Source of the DNA: Candidatus Caenarcanales bacterium
Lineage (GTDB): Bacteria; Cyanobacteriota; Vampirovibrionia; Caenarcaniphilales; Caenarcanaceae
Assembly: GCA_947489925.1 (NCBI GenBank)
Contig: CANLFK010000003.1
Coordinates: 1-32,054, forward strand
Length of the DNA stretch: 32,054 nt
Reading direction: 5' to 3'
A program made the translations under genes and the position numbers. The notes beneath the pieces are model-generated. The model was not told the origin of the DNA. It ran no database searches and saw nothing but the letters and a program-made list of their open reading frames with translations. This document shows, piece after piece, positions 9,827-19,946 of this stretch. Position 1 is the stretch's first letter. Each line of letters opens with the position of its first letter.

Positions 9827-10642
9827 TTGATGAAAGGCTTTTTTATTTTTATGGAATTATTATTTTTGGGTGATATTGTTGGAGATAAGTCTTTTAGAGC
9901 GGTTATTCATTTTATGGAAACCAATAAGCTGGATGTAAATTTTGCAAATATTGAAAATGTGGCTGGCGGTTTCGGTATAACCCAAAATCATTATCAGCAA
10001 TTAATAAAAGCTGGATTTGATGGATTAACGGGCGGAAATCATATTTGGGATAAAAAAGAAGTTTTTACTTTTATTTCTCAAGCCAAAATTGCCCGACCTT
10101 ATAATTTCCCAAAAGGCGTACCAGGAAAAGGCTTTCATTTGATTAATAGACCCGAATTAGGCTTGAAAATTGGTTTAATTAATGTTTTAGGTCGGGTTTT
10201 TATGAATATTGTTTCTTTGAGTTGCCCTTTTAGAGCTTGTGATGAAGCAATTGAAGAATTAAAGTCTCAAGGAGCCAATTTGATTATTGTGGATATGCAC
10301 GCTGAAGCTACCGCCGAAAAAATTACTTTAGCTCATTATTTAGATGGAAGAGTAGGGGCTATTGTAGGAACTCATACGCATATACCGACTGCTGATACTA
10401 GCATTTTGCCTAAAGGAACGGCTTATATTACCGATTTGGGGGCTTGTATGTCGGTTAATAGTATGTTGGGTATGTCATACGATTCAACCATTAATAGGTT
10501 TTTGACTGGTATTCCAACCCGCATGGAAATTGATAAAAACCCAGATATTCAAATTAATGGTGTCAAAATCGAATTTAATAATGCTTTCAAAGCTGTTTCC
10601 ATTAAGCGAATAGAAAATAATAATTTAATTAAAGTGAATTAA
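9827..10642 (+). CDS. YmdB-family metallophosphoesterase
   Basis: LFLGDIVGD, NIENVAGGFGIT, LTGGNHIWDKKE, RPYNFPKGVPG, GTHTHIPTAD, TDLGACM. The true start is probably the internal ATG at 9851 (MELLFLGDIVG). Confidence 0.92.
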   Translation: MMKGFFIFMELLFLGDIVGDKSFRAVIHFMETNKLDVNFANIENVAGGFGITQNHYQQLIKAGFDGLTGGNHIWDKKEVFTFISQAKIARPYNFPKGVPGKGFHLINRPELGLKIGLINVLGRVFMNIVSLSCPFRACDEAIEELKSQGANLIIVDMHAEATAEKITLAHYLDGRVGAIVGTHTHIPTADTSILPKGTAYITDLGACMSVNSMLGMSYDSTINRFLTGIPTRMEIDKNPDIQINGVKIEFNNAFKAVSIKRIENNNLIKVN

Positions 10643-10645
10643 GCT

Positions 10646-12520
10646 TTAGATTTTTTGAGTTATTTCAGTTATCTCAGTTTGAAGAATTTTAAAATTGCTA
10701 ATTGCATTTACTGGAGCTCTCAAAACATCTTTTTCATAATCAGCATTATTTCGGCTTTCAGGTACTGTTTTGAGTCCAATTCCTTCCGCTCTATGATTAG
10801 AACCACCCGGTGGAACAATTGGATAAACATTAGCTTCTGGGTGTAAGTCTAAATCAATAATAATTGGTTCATTTAATTTTATAGCTTGTTTGAATATTTC
10901 TTTTAGCTCATCTGGCTTATCGCTACGAATTCCAGTAATTCCATATGCTTCAGCTAACTTGACATAATCTGGCGTGCCACTCCGTAAATCCGAAAAACTA
11001 TAATGACGATTATAAAATAATTCTTGCCATTGACGAACCATTCCCAAATTTCCATTATTCAAAATAATTGTGGTTACTGGTATATTATGCGAAGTCATTG
11101 TGCCAATTTCTTGCTGACACATCTGAAAGCTACCATCTCCGCTTATACAAATAACTGGCTTATCCAAACCTATATCTTGAGCGGCCGCTTTAGCACCGAT
11201 TGCCGCTGGTAAACCAAATCCCATAGTACCTAAACCACCCGAAGTTATCCAACGGCGAGGATTTTCAGATTTTATATACTGAGCCGCCCACATTTGATGC
11301 TGCCCAACATCAGTTGTATAAATTGCATCTTGAGCAACCTCATTGAGAGCTTTAAAAATATCATGCGGTGCAATACGGCTTTTGGCTTCTGAGTCGTCTA
11401 AAGGATATTCTCTTTGCCATTGTTTTACTTTATTTAGCCAGTTTTCAGTAATAGGTTTTTGCTTATTAATAACCTCAATTAGCTCAGTCAGAATAGCTTT
11501 TGCGTCTCCGATTAATGATAAATCGACACCTGGTAAAATTTTACGGTTCTTGCCAATTTCCGCTGGATCAATATCTAAATGAATTACTTTGGCATTTGGA
11601 GCAAAGGCTTCCAGCTTTCCAGTTGCTCTATCATCAAAACGGACTCCTACTGCAATTAATAAATCACTTTCATAAATCGCAAAATTAGCCGCTGGCATTC
11701 CATGCATTCCGAGCATTCCTAAATTAAGCTCATGATTATCTGAAACTGCTCCTTTGCCCATTAAAGTCCAGACTAATGGTATTAAACAGCTTTCAGCTAA
11801 TTGTTGAACTTCTTTATTTGCACCCGAACTTATAATACCGCCACCAATATACAAAACGGGTCTCTCAGCCTGTAAAATCATTTTAGCCGCCAAATTCAGT
11901 TTTTCAGCTGAAGGTTTTAGTTTTTTGGGCAAACCAGCCAATTTCACTTCGGGCATTTTGCCATTCCATTCAAATTTATTATTTAAAATATCTTTCGGTA
12001 AATCAACCAAAACTGGTCCTGGTCGTCCATTAGTTGCAATTTTAAAAGCTTCATTAATGGTTTGTGGTATTTTATCTGAAGATTTAACCAAATAATTATG
12101 CTTAGTAATTGGCAAAGATAAATTAAATAAATCAGCCTCCTGAAAAGCATCTTTACCAATCAAAGCACTAGGAACTTGCCCAGTTAAAGCCACAATTGGT
12201 ATTGAATCCATTTGAGCAGAACAAATACCAGTTAATAAATTAGTAGCACCAGGACCAGAAGTAGCCAAACAAACACCCGGTTTTCCAGAAACCCTTGCAT
12301 ATCCGTCTGCCGCATGAGCCGCCCCTTGTTCATGTCTGACTAAAATATGCCTGATTTTGTTTTGGGCATAAATTTCATCGTAAAGACCAAGTAAAACTCC
12401 ACCAGGATAGCCAAAAATGGTTTGTACTTGATTTTCTACTAAACTTTGAAGTAAAGCATTAGAACCGTTAATACTAAAAAAATCTGAATCTGAACAGGTG
12501 TCTTCTTTTTGATTTTTCAT
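10646..12520 (-). CDS. ilvB: Acetolactate synthase large subunit
   Basis: 624 aa ThDP enzyme: VFGYPGG-type block (IFGYPGGVLLGLYDEI), RHEQGAAHAADGYAR, GDGSFQMCQQEIGTM, LNNGNLGMVRQWQELFY. Confidence 0.96.
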   Translation of the reverse strand: MKNQKEDTCSDSDFFSINGSNALLQSLVENQVQTIFGYPGGVLLGLYDEIYAQNKIRHILVRHEQGAAHAADGYARVSGKPGVCLATSGPGATNLLTGICSAQMDSIPIVALTGQVPSALIGKDAFQEADLFNLSLPITKHNYLVKSSDKIPQTINEAFKIATNGRPGPVLVDLPKDILNNKFEWNGKMPEVKLAGLPKKLKPSAEKLNLAAKMILQAERPVLYIGGGIISSGANKEVQQLAESCLIPLVWTLMGKGAVSDNHELNLGMLGMHGMPAANFAIYESDLLIAVGVRFDDRATGKLEAFAPNAKVIHLDIDPAEIGKNRKILPGVDLSLIGDAKAILTELIEVINKQKPITENWLNKVKQWQREYPLDDSEAKSRIAPHDIFKALNEVAQDAIYTTDVGQHQMWAAQYIKSENPRRWITSGGLGTMGFGLPAAIGAKAAAQDIGLDKPVICISGDGSFQMCQQEIGTMTSHNIPVTTIILNNGNLGMVRQWQELFYNRHYSFSDLRSGTPDYVKLAEAYGITGIRSDKPDELKEIFKQAIKLNEPIIIDLDLHPEANVYPIVPPGGSNHRAEGIGLKTVPESRNNADYEKDVLRAPVNAISNFKILQTEITEITQKI

Positions 12521-12645
12521 GGCTAATTTGACCTTTGTAAAATAAAGAGCTTAAATTTTATGATACTTACATAATAGCGTAGCTCAAGTTAAGAAAGGAA
12601 TAAATAATAATTATTTTTTAGAATAAATTTAAGAGAGGTCTTTTT

Positions 12646-13398
12646 TTAATGATGCATCATGATTTCGGTGTATTCTTTAACGATTTCTTTGGGTGAGCCT
12701 ACTTTCATTAATTTACTGTTTTGAATCCAAATTACTTTTGAGCAATGTTCCTCAGCCTGTTTCAAAGAATGAGTTACCATAACAATAGTTGTTTCTTTTC
12801 TTTTTTTTATTTCTTCAAATTTCTGTAAACATTTTTCCTGAAACGCTATATCTCCAACTGCCAAAACCTCATCAATTAATAAAATTTCAGCTTGAACTTG
12901 AATGGCAATCGAAAAAGACAGGCGAGCCATCATACCCGAAGAATAAGTACGCACAGGTTGATCAATTTTTTCCCCTAATTCCGAAAACTCAATAATGTCA
13001 GCTGTTCTAGAACTTAAATAATTATTACTCATTCCGAATAAACTGCCATTTAAAAAAATATTTTCACGACCCGTAAAGTCTGGATGTAAACCAGCTCCTA
13101 AAGCTAACATACTGGTAATTTCCCCTTTAATAGTAACTTTACCTTCGCTTGGTCCTGATATTCCAGCAATTAATTTGAGAGCCGTGCTTTTTCCAGAGCC
13201 ATTTTGACCTATTATGGCAACTGTTTCACCCTTGTAAATTTCAAACGAAACATTATCTAAACTTTTAATTTCTTTTGGTTTTGAATCTTTTGGTTGCAAA
13301 ACTCTGGCGAAAATTTCTCTGATATTAAAAGAACGAAGGCTTGAATGATAAGTTTTGCTAACATTTTCAAATTTAATAATAATTTCGTCTTTGTTCAT
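12646..13398 (-). CDS. ABC transporter ATP-binding protein (TagH/Wzt type, polysaccharide export)
   Basis: Walker A GQNGSGKST, signature YSSGMMARLSFSIAIQ, Walker B ILLIDEVLAVGD; paired with the adjacent permease. Confidence 0.92.
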   Translation of the reverse strand: MNKDEIIIKFENVSKTYHSSLRSFNIREIFARVLQPKDSKPKEIKSLDNVSFEIYKGETVAIIGQNGSGKSTALKLIAGISGPSEGKVTIKGEITSMLALGAGLHPDFTGRENIFLNGSLFGMSNNYLSSRTADIIEFSELGEKIDQPVRTYSSGMMARLSFSIAIQVQAEILLIDEVLAVGDIAFQEKCLQKFEEIKKRKETTIVMVTHSLKQAEEHCSKVIWIQNSKLMKVGSPKEIVKEYTEIMMHH

Positions 13399-13404
13399 TG
13401 TGTT

Positions 13405-14229
13405 TTAAATTAAGTCTGAAACTATATATCTAAGGCGATTAAAAATCCAATGACTAATTAAATACCAAATAAGTGTAAATAAGCAAAAGTATAAAAGCAA
13501 ATGCCAATTCGGGTGATGCCCTGCATGAACAATGTCTCGGTATAAAGATATTATACTAGCAAAAGGCTGAGCATTTAAAATCCAAGCGTATTTTTTAGAA
13601 ATTGTTTCGGCTGAATATATAATTGGTGTTAAAAAAAATAAAAGAGACAGCAAGGTGTTTACAATATAGCTTAAATCTCGAATAATAGCTCCTACTGAAG
13701 ATAAAAATAGACAGGTAGCATATAAGAATATTGAGTGCAAAACTACTAAAAATGGAAACCATAATAAATTTAAAGTAATTGAAGCTTTGGTAATTAGCAT
13801 TAAAATAAGTATTAAACTAAATGAAATTAAATAATTAATTGCTCCCGAAGCTATCAAAGAAATTATTAAAATCTCTTGTGGGAAATAAACCTTTGATAAA
13901 AAACCAGCATTAGAAGGAAATAAGTCGCAAGCACGGCCTAAAACCTGAATCGAAAAATTCCAAGCATTAATTCCAATGAATAAAAAAACTAAATAATTAG
14001 GAATAGCAGTTTGAGTAATTCGTGAAAAGACAAAAAAGTAAATAGCCAAAGATAAAAGAGGATTTAAAAAATTCCATAAAATACCCAAAAAAGATCCTTT
14101 ATACCGCATTTCAAGCTCTCTATTGGTTAAGTTCAACAAAAAACTACGATACTTCCAAGTATCAGCATAAATCTGAAAAATATTAAAGGGAGTTTTATTA
14201 GTGGTAATTATTATCTTTGGCTCAGTCAT
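13405..14229 (-). CDS. ABC-2 type permease (TagG/Wzm type, polysaccharide export)
   Basis: ELEMRYKGSFLGILWNFLNPLLSLAIYFFVFS and a multi-transmembrane profile. Confidence 0.9.
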   Translation of the reverse strand: MTEPKIIITTNKTPFNIFQIYADTWKYRSFLLNLTNRELEMRYKGSFLGILWNFLNPLLSLAIYFFVFSRITQTAIPNYLVFLFIGINAWNFSIQVLGRACDLFPSNAGFLSKVYFPQEILIISLIASGAINYLISFSLILILMLITKASITLNLLWFPFLVVLHSIFLYATCLFLSSVGAIIRDLSYIVNTLLSLLFFLTPIIYSAETISKKYAWILNAQPFASIISLYRDIVHAGHHPNWHLLLYFCLFTLIWYLISHWIFNRLRYIVSDLI

Positions 14230-14234
14230 ACAGC

Positions 14235-14627
14235 TTATTTGAATCCTTTCATGAAAAATCCAGCAATATCATCAAGAATTTGTCCATCACCATTTTGGTC
14301 AATTAATGAAGTTATATCTTTTTTTTGACTCAAAGCATTCATAACTAAAGGTGCAATATTGCCAATTACTTCAGTCGCTGTTTCTTGATTTAAGTTTAAT
14401 TTTTCTGAAACGGCATTTGTAGCTTCTTGAGTTGGGTCACCCAGTGAACTATTTGTTATTGCTTGTTTTTCAGTTAAACTTTTCAGTCCGCTGACAATTA
14501 AAGGCACTGCTATTTCTAGTATTTGATTAGTTTTAGCTTCATCAATTCCAAACTTTGCAGATAATTGGCGAATAACTGAAGGAGCCACAGTTTGAATTAA
14601 ACTAGAAATTAAATCATTATTTGACAT
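14235..14627 (-). CDS. DUF937/YidB-like protein with a DxNxDG calcium-binding-like loop
   Basis: 130 aa; helical repeats (VAPSVIRQLSAKFGIDEAKTNQIL...) followed by DQNGDGQILDDIAGFF. Confidence 0.65.
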   Translation of the reverse strand: MSNNDLISSLIQTVAPSVIRQLSAKFGIDEAKTNQILEIAVPLIVSGLKSLTEKQAITNSSLGDPTQEATNAVSEKLNLNQETATEVIGNIAPLVMNALSQKKDITSLIDQNGDGQILDDIAGFFMKGFK

Positions 14628-14643
14628 TTTATTATTTTTTTAT

Positions 14644-15888
14644 TTAAACAGTTTGAAGTTTTATATTTTTTAATTGATTAGCTTTTTTCTTTAAAGCCTC
14701 AACCTGATCAAGTTTTTCCCAAGGCAAATCTATGTCAAAGCGTCCAAAATGACCATATGCCGCCACATTTTTATAAAAAGAACCTTCATTTTTGGCTGGT
14801 AAATTCTTTAAATCAAATTGCTGAATAATTGACCAAGGACGCAAATCAAAATGCTCTTTAACCAAATTAGACAAAGTTTCATCATCTAAAATTCCAGTTC
14901 CTTGCGTAAATACTGAAAGAGAGACTGGTTTTGCCATGCCAATAGCATATGAAATTTGAATTTCGCAAATGGAAGCTAAACCAGCCGCCACAATGTTTTT
15001 TGCAATATGACGAGCCGCATATGCTGCTGAACGGTCTACTTTGGTTGGATCTTTGCCCGAAAAAGCTCCGCCACCATGTCTTCCATAACCGCCATATGTA
15101 TCAACAATAATTTTCCGTCCAGTTAAGCCAGCATCTCCGTGAGGACCTCCAATTACAAAACGACCAGATGGATTAATAATAATTTTAGTTTTATCATCAA
15201 TATTCAAGCTATATCTTTCCAGAACTGGATTTATGACATATTTTATTAAATCAATTTTAATTTTATCAAGATCAATATTGTCTTCATGCTGTGTTGAAAT
15301 CAAAATTGTATCAAGTCTAATGGGCAAGCCATTTTCATATTCAACGGTTACCTGAGTTTTACCATCTGGTCTTAAATATTTTAATGAGCCATTTTTACGA
15401 ACCTCACTAAGTCTTAAGGCTAAACGATGAGCAATTGCAATCGAAATAGGCATTAATTCAGGAGTTTCATTGCAAGCAAAACCAAACATTAAGCCTTGAT
15501 CGCCAGCTCCAATTGAATTAGCAATTTCATGATCATTTAAGCCTTCATTTCTGGATTCCAAAGACTGAGTAACTGTTTGTGAAATATCTGGTGATTGTCT
15601 ATTAACTGCCACCAAAACTGAACAAGTCTCACTGGAAAAGCCCAAAGTCGGATCATTATAGCCGATTTCTTCAATGGTTTTACGAGCTACTTCGGCATAA
15701 TTTATATGAGCATTAGAAGTGATTTCTCCGCTAATTACAACTAAGCCAGTTGCTACTAAAGTTTCACAAGCTACTCTGGCATTTGTGTCTTTGCTTAAAA
15801 TTGCGTCTAATACTGAATCAGAGATTTGATCACAAATTTTATCTGGATGTCCTTCAGTAACTGATTCGGAAGTAAATAAATATTTCAA
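14644..15888 (-). CDS. metK: S-adenosylmethionine synthetase
   Basis: [54 protein letters not shown]. Confidence 0.98.
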   Translation of the reverse strand: MKYLFTSESVTEGHPDKICDQISDSVLDAILSKDTNARVACETLVATGLVVISGEITSNAHINYAEVARKTIEEIGYNDPTLGFSSETCSVLVAVNRQSPDISQTVTQSLESRNEGLNDHEIANSIGAGDQGLMFGFACNETPELMPISIAIAHRLALRLSEVRKNGSLKYLRPDGKTQVTVEYENGLPIRLDTILISTQHEDNIDLDKIKIDLIKYVINPVLERYSLNIDDKTKIIINPSGRFVIGGPHGDAGLTGRKIIVDTYGGYGRHGGGAFSGKDPTKVDRSAAYAARHIAKNIVAAGLASICEIQISYAIGMAKPVSLSVFTQGTGILDDETLSNLVKEHFDLRPWSIIQQFDLKNLPAKNEGSFYKNVAAYGHFGRFDIDLPWEKLDQVEALKKKANQLKNIKLQTV

Positions 15889-16050
15889 TAGAAAAAGCCC
15901 TCTCTTACTTATTTAATACTAAAAATTAATACTAAAAAATATATTTTAAAATTTTACCTAAATTAAAAATGTAAATGTAATTATTAAGACAAATTTTTAA
16001 ATAATTTATTCTTCATTAAATTGGTTTTAGGTCTAAAATCCTGAAATAGG

Positions 16051-16056
16051 TATAAT
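16051..16056 (+). promoter_or_regulatory. Candidate -10 box (TATAAT) upstream of aspS
   Basis: TATAAT at 16051-16056, 30 bp before the aspS ATG at 16086. No good -35 at canonical spacing. Confidence 0.35.
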
Positions 16057-16085
16057 ATTTTTACTCTTAAATTTTATTTTTATTT

Positions 16086-17876
16086 ATGCCATTTCGTAGT
16101 CATTTTTGTGGAACACTATCTCAATCCGATGAAGGAGCAAATGTTTATTTAGCTGGCTGGGTTGATGTTAGAAGAGATTTAGGTGGATTAATCTTTATTG
16201 AATTGCGAGACCATACTGGAAGAGTTCAATTAGTCTCAGACCCGAAAGTAAATTCTGAAATACATGAAGTTTTTGAAACTTTAAAACCAGAATTTGTCAT
16301 TAAAATAAAAGGCAAAATTAAAGCTCGCCCAGATGGAACTCAAAATCCTGAATTAAGGTCTGGAGCAGTTGAAATTTGTCCAAGCGAAGTAGTGATTTTA
16401 AATAAATGCAAAACTTTACCGCTTCCGATTGAAAACTTTAATGAAGCTGATGAAAATTTCAGATTAAAATATCGAGTTTTAGATTTGCGTACTGATAAAA
16501 TGCAGAAAAATATCAGAGCTAGGCATAAAATTACGCAGTCAATCAGAGATTATTTGAATAAAGGAGGTTTTCTGGAAATTGAAACTCCAATTTTAACTCG
16601 CTCAACACCAGAAGGTGCTCGTGATTATTTGGTGCCAAGCCGTACTCAAGCTGGTAAGTTTTTTGCTTTGCCTCAAAGTCCTCAATTATTCAAGCAATTA
16701 TTAATGATTTCTGGTTTTGAAAGATATTATCAAGTAGCTAGATGCTTTCGAGATGAAGATTTAAGAGCTGATCGTCAGCCAGAATTTACGCAAGTTGATA
16801 TTGAAATGTCTTTTGTGGAAGTTGATGATGTTATAAAAATGGCAGAAGGACTTTTACAGAAAGCTTTTGCGTCAGTTGGTAGAGAAATTGAATTGCCAAT
16901 TAATCGCATGAGTTATAAAGATGCTATTTCAAAATACGGTTCTGATAAGCCAGATTTGCGTTTTGGACTTGAATTAATAGATTTTAGTGAAATTATGAAA
17001 AATAGTGCTTTTGAATCTTTTGCCGCCATTGCGAATAAAAAAGGCTCTGTCAAAGGAATTTGTGTGCCTAATACGCTTGATTGGTCTCGTAAAGAATTTG
17101 ATGATTTGAGAAATACCTGCATAAATGACTATGGAGCAAAGGGTTTGGCTTGGATTAGTTATAAAAATGATGATGATTTAGGGAATTCCCCAATTAGCAA
17201 ATTTTTTAAGCCAGAAGAATTAAAACAAATAAAACAATTAGCAGGTGCTAAAAAGGGAGATAGTATTTTCTTGATTGCGGACAAGTCTCAGCAAGTCGTT
17301 AATGATATTTTGGGCAAATTGCGTTTATATTTGGCTAATAAATTAAACTTGATTGATGAAAAATTAGATAAATTGGTTTGGATTATTGATTGGCCATTAC
17401 TCGAAAAAGATCCTGAGAGCGGTAATTTTGCTTTTATGAATCATCCTTTTACGGCTGTTAATCCGCAAGATTCGCATTTATTAGCTTTAGAGCCAGAGTC
17501 AGCCAGAGCTTTAGCTTATGATATTGTTTATAATGGTGTTGAACTCGGTGGTGGAAGTATTCGTAATCATCAAGAAGATGCACAGAAGAGAGCTTTGGGC
17601 TTTTTGGGTATGACAGAAGAGGAATCTCAAGAGCGTTTTGGCTTTTTATTGCAAGCTTTGGCTTTTGGTGCTCCTCCGCATGGTGGAATTGCCTTGGGCT
17701 TGGATCGCTTAGTTATGATGCTAACTGAATCTGAATCACTAAGACAAGTAATTGCTTTCCCGAAAGTTCAATCAGCTGGTTGTTTACTAACTGGAGCACC
17801 TTCCGAAGTAGATGATCAACAATTAAGAGAATTATCAATTAAGTCTTTGAAAGTGACTAAAGAGAAAGTTAATTAA
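16086..17876 (+). CDS. aspS: Aspartyl-tRNA synthetase
   Basis: GWVDVRRDLGGLIFIELRDHTGRVQLV, FLEIETPILTRSTPEGARDYLVPSR, QSPQLFKQLLM, FRDEDLRADRQPEFTQVDIEMSF, GGIALGLDRLVM. Confidence 0.98.
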   Translation: MPFRSHFCGTLSQSDEGANVYLAGWVDVRRDLGGLIFIELRDHTGRVQLVSDPKVNSEIHEVFETLKPEFVIKIKGKIKARPDGTQNPELRSGAVEICPSEVVILNKCKTLPLPIENFNEADENFRLKYRVLDLRTDKMQKNIRARHKITQSIRDYLNKGGFLEIETPILTRSTPEGARDYLVPSRTQAGKFFALPQSPQLFKQLLMISGFERYYQVARCFRDEDLRADRQPEFTQVDIEMSFVEVDDVIKMAEGLLQKAFASVGREIELPINRMSYKDAISKYGSDKPDLRFGLELIDFSEIMKNSAFESFAAIANKKGSVKGICVPNTLDWSRKEFDDLRNTCINDYGAKGLAWISYKNDDDLGNSPISKFFKPEELKQIKQLAGAKKGDSIFLIADKSQQVVNDILGKLRLYLANKLNLIDEKLDKLVWIIDWPLLEKDPESGNFAFMNHPFTAVNPQDSHLLALEPESARALAYDIVYNGVELGGGSIRNHQEDAQKRALGFLGMTEEESQERFGFLLQALAFGAPPHGGIALGLDRLVMMLTESESLRQVIAFPKVQSAGCLLTGAPSEVDDQQLRELSIKSLKVTKEKVN

Positions 17877-19084
17877 TGGATTTAACCGAGAAATATTATT
17901 GGTTGGCTTTTGATAATTTGCCTGGTATCGGATTAGGACCAAAACGAATTTTTGCTTTACTGGAATATTTTGGTAATTTAAAAACAGCTTGGGAAGCGGA
18001 TAAGCAAGATTTATTGCAAGTTAAAGGAATTGGCGAAAATACAATTGATAATTTTATAAAATGCCGCTCCGAGCAAGACTTAGAATTAATCCCACGCAAA
18101 TTAGAAAAATATAATATTAAGGCTTTGACTTTTGCTGAAAGTGATTATCCAGAGCAGTTAAAACAATTAAAAGACATTCCTTTGATTTTATATTTTAAAG
18201 GTAATTTTGATTTGTCTTTATTTGAAAAGTCAATTGGCATTGTGGGTAGCCGACAGCCAACTGATTATGCAATTCAAGCTATTAAAAATTTGAGTGGTGA
18301 ACTTTCAGAAATGGGTTTTACAATTATTAGTGGTATGGCTTTGGGTATTGATGCGGCGGCACATAAAGGAGTTTTAGCAAATCAAAATGGCAAAACAGTT
18401 GGTGTTTTAGCAAATGGAGCAGATAAATTTATTCCTTATACAAATAAAAACTTATATGAGTCTGTCTTAGAGCAAGGTTTGCTAATTAGTGAATACAAAC
18501 CTGAAACTATGCCAGAAAAAGGTTATTTCCCCGCTCGAAATAGAATAATTGCCGCTTTGAGTCAGGCAGTTTTAATTGGAGAAGCCGCTGTCAAAAGTGG
18601 AGCTTTGATTACTGCTGAAAGAGCTTTAGAGCTGAAAAAACCGATTTTTGGATTAGCTGGAATACCGAATAAAAGCAATGAAGGAATTAATTTTTGGATC
18701 AGAAAAGGCTTGGCTCGCTTAATTACTTCCGCTGATGATATTATTGAAGAATTAGATTTGCATTTGAAAAATAATATTAATCCAGCTCAACAAGGAAATT
18801 TTTTAAAAGAATTAGAAATTATCAAATCAGCAATAACTGTAAGCTCAAATCCTAGACCTATTAAAGAAAAAAAAGAAAAAATTAATCCAGAAAATTTAGG
18901 TTTAAATGAGCAAGAAAAAACTATTTATAATTTATTAACTTTCGGTGAATTTAAGAGCATAGACAAGCTTTTTGAAGAAACTGAATTATCAATTGCAAAA
19001 ATTAATTCGGTGATTTTGACTTTACAATTAAAAAAACTGATTTCTCGCAATCCAGCTGGAGCAATAGGTTTGACCAATAATTAA
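17876..19084 (+). CDS. dprA: DNA processing protein DprA (Smf)
   Basis: Rossmann-like core: VGSRQPTDYAIQAIKNLSGELSEMGFTIISGMALGIDAAAHKGVL, PARNRIIAALSQAVLIGEAAVKSGALITAERALEL; C-terminal winged-helix-like tail. Confidence 0.95.
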   Translation: MDLTEKYYWLAFDNLPGIGLGPKRIFALLEYFGNLKTAWEADKQDLLQVKGIGENTIDNFIKCRSEQDLELIPRKLEKYNIKALTFAESDYPEQLKQLKDIPLILYFKGNFDLSLFEKSIGIVGSRQPTDYAIQAIKNLSGELSEMGFTIISGMALGIDAAAHKGVLANQNGKTVGVLANGADKFIPYTNKNLYESVLEQGLLISEYKPETMPEKGYFPARNRIIAALSQAVLIGEAAVKSGALITAERALELKKPIFGLAGIPNKSNEGINFWIRKGLARLITSADDIIEELDLHLKNNINPAQQGNFLKELEIIKSAITVSSNPRPIKEKKEKINPENLGLNEQEKTIYNLLTFGEFKSIDKLFEETELSIAKINSVILTLQLKKLISRNPAGAIGLTNN

Positions 19085-19085
19085 A

Positions 19086-19946
19086 ATGAAAATAAGTGAA
19101 TTAAATGATTTAGTAAAAGAATTCCTTGAATTTCACAATTTAAAGTTCAACTCTCAGAGAGCTTATAAAACGGATTTGAAATTTTTTATTGAATTTATTG
19201 TCTCAGAAAAAACAGAATTAGAAAATTTAAAACGAAAAGATTTATTAAATTGGTTAAAAAATTATAATTCAAGGGTTTCTAATCGGCGTGGAGTGAATAT
19301 TCGTAAATTTTTACTATGGCTAAAAAAAGAAAAACAAATACTTATACCCGAAGAATTTAGTTTACCTTGGCAATTTACTGATCCACAGCCCGTAAAACCA
19401 GACCAAACCGCTGATTTAACTGAAGATGAAATTAATAGTTTGTTTACTAATCGCTATTTAAGCCTAAACAAAAAAGCCATTTTAATTTTATTGCTTAATA
19501 CAGCCGCTCCAATTGAGAATTTGGCAACTTTGACTTGGCAAGATATTTGCTTGGATAAATTATCATATTTAAAGCTTGGATCAGACGGCAATGAAAGAAT
19601 TATTAGCCTCGAAAAACCAATTGTTAATTTGCTAAAAGAATTAAAAGAAAAAAATAATCAAGCCTCTCATGAATTTGTTTTTTGCCAAGAAAATACTGCT
19701 GAGCCGATTAATGCTCCTTACTTGGCTATTTTAATTAAAAGAAGTTTGCAAAAAGCCCTTAATAAAAATATTTCCGCCACTCAATTACAGGAATTAGCCC
19801 AAAAAAGACTAACCGAAAAATATAAATTGCCCATTGCTTTAAATATTTTAGGTCTGAAAAAAGCTCACAGTATTTTAACTTCCTCGCCAGATAGTCAAAT
19901 TGATTTAGTCAAATTAAAAAATATTCATCAGTCAGCTTTTGCATAA
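19086..19946 (+). CDS. XerC/D-like tyrosine recombinase fold protein lacking catalytic residues (pseudo-recombinase)
   Basis: SAM-like N-terminal domain (VKEFLEFHNLKFNSQRAYKTDLKFFIEFI...) and a recognisable catalytic-domain skeleton (AILILLLNTAAPIENLATLTWQDICLDKLSYLKLGSDGNERIISL), without the expected Arg/Lys/His/Arg/His/Tyr. Located directly after dprA. Confidence 0.72.
   Translation: MKISELNDLVKEFLEFHNLKFNSQRAYKTDLKFFIEFIVSEKTELENLKRKDLLNWLKNYNSRVSNRRGVNIRKFLLWLKKEKQILIPEEFSLPWQFTDPQPVKPDQTADLTEDEINSLFTNRYLSLNKKAILILLLNTAAPIENLATLTWQDICLDKLSYLKLGSDGNERIISLEKPIVNLLKELKEKNNQASHEFVFCQENTAEPINAPYLAILIKRSLQKALNKNISATQLQELAQKRLTEKYKLPIALNILGLKKAHSILTSSPDSQIDLVKLKNIHQSAFA

Noticed and set aside
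12649-12660. Perfect palindrome ATGATGCATCAT
   Set aside because: Short and at the very end of the ABC ATPase coding sequence (…MMHH*); likely chance.
15889-16085. Possible SAM riboswitch upstream of metK
   Set aside because: AT-rich spacer without recognisable SAM-riboswitch conserved segments on the minus strand.
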